Shown here: positions 48,827 to 51,425 of the stretch, one piece after another
How the letters are laid out: each line of letters begins with the position of its first letter
How positions within the stretch are numbered: the stretch's first letter is position 1
NCBI GenBank assembly: GCA_017448145.1
Contig: JAFSMA010000042.1
Location: forward strand, 1 to 51,425
DNA: 51,425 bases
From: Oscillospiraceae bacterium
GTDB taxonomy: Bacteria; Bacillota; Clostridia; Oscillospirales; Oscillospiraceae
Direction: 5' to 3'
Notes under the pieces: generated by a model
The model's database searches: none
The model's input: only the letters and a program-made list of their open reading frames with translations
What the model was told of the DNA's origin: nothing
Program-made: the position numbers and the translations under genes

Positions 48827-49571
48827 CGTACTGCTGTTCGGCGGCACCACCGAGGGCCGCCAGCTGGCCCACTGCCTCAAAGAGCAGGGCATCCCCACCC
48901 TGGTCTGCGTGGCCACGGAGTATGGCGAATCCCTCTTGCAGGAGGGCGGCAGCCTGCGGGTACATCCCGGACGGATGGATGTGGAGGCCATGGCGGCGCT
49001 GATGCACCGTGAGCGGCCCCGGCTGGTACTGGACGCCACCCATCCCTATGCCGCCGCCGTCAGCCAGACGGTGGTTGCCGCCTGTGCCGCGGCAGGCGTT
49101 CCCTATCATCGTGTGCTGCGCCGCTCCGCTATGGAGGATGGCTGCGTGCTGCTGCGGGATATGACGGAGATGATCGATTATCTCTCCGCCACAGAGGGCG
49201 TGATTTTCTCCTCTCTGGGCTCCAAGGCGTCCAGAGACTTGTGCCGGGTCAGGGACTATCAAAGCCGCCTGTGGCTTCGCATTCTCCCAACCGTTTCCAG
49301 CATCAGCGACTGTCTGGACGCCGGTTTTCCCGCCGCCCATCTCATCTGTATGCAGGGTCCTTTTTCCCGTGAATTGAACGCCGCCATGTTCCGGGCCACC
49401 GGAGCGAAGATATTGATTACCAAGGAATCCGGCGCCACCGGCGGCTTCCCCGAAAAAGTGGCCGCCGCCCGGGACTGCGGCATGACCGTGGCAGTGCTGG
49501 CCAGGCCCCAGGATTTCCCCGGCCTCACCTGTGAGGCATGGCTCCAGCGCATCAAGGAGGGCAACCTATGA
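48819..49571 (+). CDS. cbiJ: Precorrin-6A reductase
   Basis: A 250-residue CbiJ/CobK. VLLFGGTTEGRQLAHCL, RPRLVLDATHPYAAAVS, and the end FSRELNAAMF...ILITKESGATGGFPEKV are family features. The start is TTG 48819 behind GGGGGTATCGCC, overlapping cbiH by 8 bp; it overlaps cbiET by 4 bp. It reduces the macrocycle with NAD(P)H. Confidence 0.94.
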   Translation: MTDVLLFGGTTEGRQLAHCLKEQGIPTLVCVATEYGESLLQEGGSLRVHPGRMDVEAMAALMHRERPRLVLDATHPYAAAVSQTVVAACAAAGVPYHRVLRRSAMEDGCVLLRDMTEMIDYLSATEGVIFSSLGSKASRDLCRVRDYQSRLWLRILPTVSSISDCLDAGFPAAHLICMQGPFSRELNAAMFRATGAKILITKESGATGGFPEKVAAARDCGMTVAVLARPQDFPGLTCEAWLQRIKEGNL

Positions 49572-50758
49572 AGCAACTCACCATCATCGGCGTAGGCGTT
49601 GGCCCCGACAGCATCACTCAGTCCGCCCGCCGCGCCATGGAAAGCGCCCAGGTGCTGTTCGGCGCGCCCCGGCTGCTCTCGGAGTGGTCGACGGCCCAAA
49701 AGGCTGCCCATCCCTGCTACACCGCCGCCAAAATCACACCTATTATAAATAACAGCGACGCTGACCGCTTTGCCGTCCTCGTGTCCGGCGACGTGGGCTT
49801 TTACAGCGCCGCCGCCTCACTGTGTCAGGAATTGCAGGGGGTCGATATACGCATGGAGCCGGGTATCTCCTCTCTCCACTACTTTTTTGCCCGTCTGGGC
49901 CGTCCCTGGCAGGATGCCGCCACGGTGAGCTGCCACGGGCGCCATGCCAATCTGGTGGACACGGTGCGCCGCAGCGCCGCCACCTTCGTCCTCACCGGCG
50001 GCAATGTGCCGGAGCTGGGCGACGCCCTGTGCAGGGCCGGGTTTGGCGGCCTTACCGTCACGGTGGGGCAGCGGCTGGGGCTGGATGGTGAAGCCATCAC
50101 CCGCCACACCGCCGCAGACTTACCCACCCTCTCCACCGATCCCCTGACAGTGCTGCTCATCGACAACCCCGCCCCCGACGCTTCCTGCCCCACCGGCATC
50201 GACGACGCCGCCTTCATCCGGGGCCAGGTACCCATGACCAAATCCGCCATCCGGGCCGTCACCATGAGCAAGCTGCGCCTGGGCCCCGACGCCGTCTGCT
50301 GCGACGTGGGCGCCGGCACCGGCTCTGTCACCGTGGAAATGGCCCTTTCCGCCTGGCGGGGACGCGTCTACGCCATCGACAAAGCCCCCGCCGCCATTGA
50401 CCTGATACGCCAGAACTGCGCCGCCTTTCATATCGGCAACGTCACGCCCATTTTAGGGGACGCATTGGAGCAGTTTACCGCCCTGCCCCCCATGGACGCG
50501 GTGTTCATCGGCGGCAGCAGCGGCGAAATGGAGGCCCTTATTGCCGCCGCCGTGGCGAAAAATCCCGCCGTTCGCATTGTAGTCAACGCCATCGCTTTGG
50601 AGACGGTGCAGCAGGCCATGGCCGCCTTTGCCGCTCAGCATATCACCCCGGAAATCGTGCAGCTCTCCTGGGCCGAGTCCCGGGCCGTGGGCCGCGTCCA
50701 CATGCTGACGGCCCAGAATCCCATTTTCATTCTCTCCGGAGGTGGCGTCCATGAATGA
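49568..50758 (+). CDS. cbiET: Bifunctional cobalt-precorrin-7 (C5)-methyltransferase / cobalt-precorrin-6B (C15)-methyltransferase (decarboxylating)
   Basis: A 396-residue fusion of CbiE and CbiT (CobL type). The CbiE part (1-195) has LTIIGVGVGPDSITQSARRAM, VSGDVGFYSAA and TVSCHGRHANLVD. The CbiT part (about 200-396) has FIRGQVPMTKSAIRAVTMSKL, a SAM-binding CCDVGAGTGSVTVEMAL and VFIGGSSGEMEALI. ATG 49568 follows GAGGGCAACCT. Overlaps cbiA by 8 bp. Confidence 0.95.
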   Translation: MKQLTIIGVGVGPDSITQSARRAMESAQVLFGAPRLLSEWSTAQKAAHPCYTAAKITPIINNSDADRFAVLVSGDVGFYSAAASLCQELQGVDIRMEPGISSLHYFFARLGRPWQDAATVSCHGRHANLVDTVRRSAATFVLTGGNVPELGDALCRAGFGGLTVTVGQRLGLDGEAITRHTAADLPTLSTDPLTVLLIDNPAPDASCPTGIDDAAFIRGQVPMTKSAIRAVTMSKLRLGPDAVCCDVGAGTGSVTVEMALSAWRGRVYAIDKAPAAIDLIRQNCAAFHIGNVTPILGDALEQFTALPPMDAVFIGGSSGEMEALIAAAVAKNPAVRIVVNAIALETVQQAMAAFAAQHITPEIVQLSWAESRAVGRVHMLTAQNPIFILSGGGVHE

Positions 50759-51425
50759 CCGTCTGTTGCTTGCCGGCACCCACTCCGGTTGCGGCAAAAC
50801 CACCGTCACCTGCGCCCTGCTGGGGGCGCTGCACCGCCGTGGTCTTGCCCTCCAATCCTATAAATGCGGCCCCGACTACATCGACCCCATGTTCCATCGC
50901 CGGGTGCTGGGCGTCAGCGCCGAGAATCTGGATCCCTTTTTCTCCACCCCGGCCCAGCTTCGCCTCCATCTGGGCCAGAGCGCCTACCAATGCAGCATCA
51001 TCGAGGGCGTCATGGGCTACTACGACGGCATCGGCCCCCAGGGCGACGCCAGCACCTACCATGTGGCCCACGCCACTGATACCCCCGTGGTGCTGGTGGT
51101 GAACGCCAAGGGTGCCTTCACCTCTTTGGGAGCCACCATACAGGGCTTCACCCAGTTCCGCCCGGAGAGCCATATCCGCGGCGTCATCTTCAACGGCTGC
51201 TCCCCCATGCTGTACCCCCAGCTTTGCCGGGTGGCGGAGGCGGCAGGCGTCCAACCCTACGGCTTCCTGCCCCAGACCCCGGAGGCCGCCATCGGCAGCC
51301 GCCACCTGGGCCTCATCACCGCTGATGAGATCAGTGACCTCCGCCGTCGCCTGGACGTCCTGTCCGATTTGGCGGAAAAATACCTGGATATCGACGGCCT
51401 CCTGGCGCTGGCCGCCACCGCCTCC
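50751..51425 (+). CDS. cbiA: Cobyrinate a,c-diamide synthase, N-terminal part (runs off the window)
   Basis: The first 225 codons of CbiA, the glutamine-dependent amidase of carboxylates a and c. The ATP site is LLLAGTHSGCGKTTVTCALL, followed by SYKCGPDYIDPMFHRRV, SIIEGVMGYYDGIG and VLVVNAKGAF. ATG 50751 follows GGAGGTGGCGTCC. The glutaminase domain lies outside the window. The frame stays open to the end. Confidence 0.94.
   Translation, partial: MNDRLLLAGTHSGCGKTTVTCALLGALHRRGLALQSYKCGPDYIDPMFHRRVLGVSAENLDPFFSTPAQLRLHLGQSAYQCSIIEGVMGYYDGIGPQGDASTYHVAHATDTPVVLVVNAKGAFTSLGATIQGFTQFRPESHIRGVIFNGCSPMLYPQLCRVAEAAGVQPYGFLPQTPEAAIGSRHLGLITADEISDLRRRLDVLSDLAEKYLDIDGLLALAATAS

Overview
The window reads as a chromosomal segment of an anaerobic, endospore-forming Clostridium-class bacterium of the Oscillospirales type. 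The DNA is GC-rich and gene-dense with strong Shine-Dalgarno sites. It carries sporulation genes (sigG, spoIIP, ylmC/ymxH, gerW), strict-anaerobe functions (flavorubredoxin, Feo iron uptake, a corrin ring pathway of the cobalt-early type) and the IspH-S1 fusion known from Clostridia. The genus cannot be fixed from sequence reading alone. There is no rRNA, tRNA, CRISPR array, prophage or transposase gene.

Layout. 1-690: 5' end of alaS behind an alanine T-box leader, divergent from a DUF1275 gene. 1.5-7.5 kb: U32 peptidase/TrhP, mltG, a clostripain-like peptidase and an EEP-family hydrolase. 7.6-11.7 kb: a rhomboid protease, two P-loop kinases, a D,D-carboxypeptidase and a 55-residue membrane protein; a structured repeat lies between two copies of one terminator at 8.2-8.5 kb. 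11.7-14.7 kb: htpG, a small membrane protein, a CsoR-type metal sensor and a divergent His-rich gene. 14.7-17.4 kb: guanine deaminase under a guanine-class purine riboswitch, divergent from spoIIP. 17.4-22.3 kb: rpsB-tsf, ylmC, sigG, carD-ispD-ispF.

22.5-32.6 kb is one long leftward operon: M50 protease, scpA, scpB, DUF2953 (YtfI), gerW (YtfJ), dacF-like, rluB-like, MurR/RpiR regulator, HI0933-type flavoprotein, cmk, plsC, ispH-rpsA. The genes overlap or nearly touch. 32.8-38.6 kb: small membrane and Cys-rich proteins, a flavorubredoxin, and a feoA-feoA-feoB-FeoB-associated-HMA iron operon whose promoter carries three DtxR-like TTAG-N6-CTAA palindromes.

38.7-51.4 kb is a cobalamin island built around two divergent promoters at about 45 kb, each followed by a cobalamin-riboswitch-type leader. 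Rightward: cbiD, cbiF, cbiG, cbiH, cbiJ, cbiET and the start of cbiA (corrin ring). Leftward: a CbiK-type chelatase with a lipoprotein signal, a second lipoprotein, a membrane-anchored NEAT-like protein, an unknown 96-residue protein, cobT, cobU, cobS, a shortened cobU-like gene and a CobC-like phosphatase (lower loop assembly). cbiL, cbiC, cbiP and cbiB are not in the window.

The most interesting item is the set of exported chelatase plus two exported beta-rich partners under B12 control: a cell-surface tetrapyrrole or corrinoid handling module placed directly in front of the nucleotide-loop genes. Also notable are an apparently ligand-ON guanine riboswitch on guanine deaminase, a MITE-like repeat with terminal inverted repeats, and a FeoB with an acidic insertion of about 110 residues in its first external loop.
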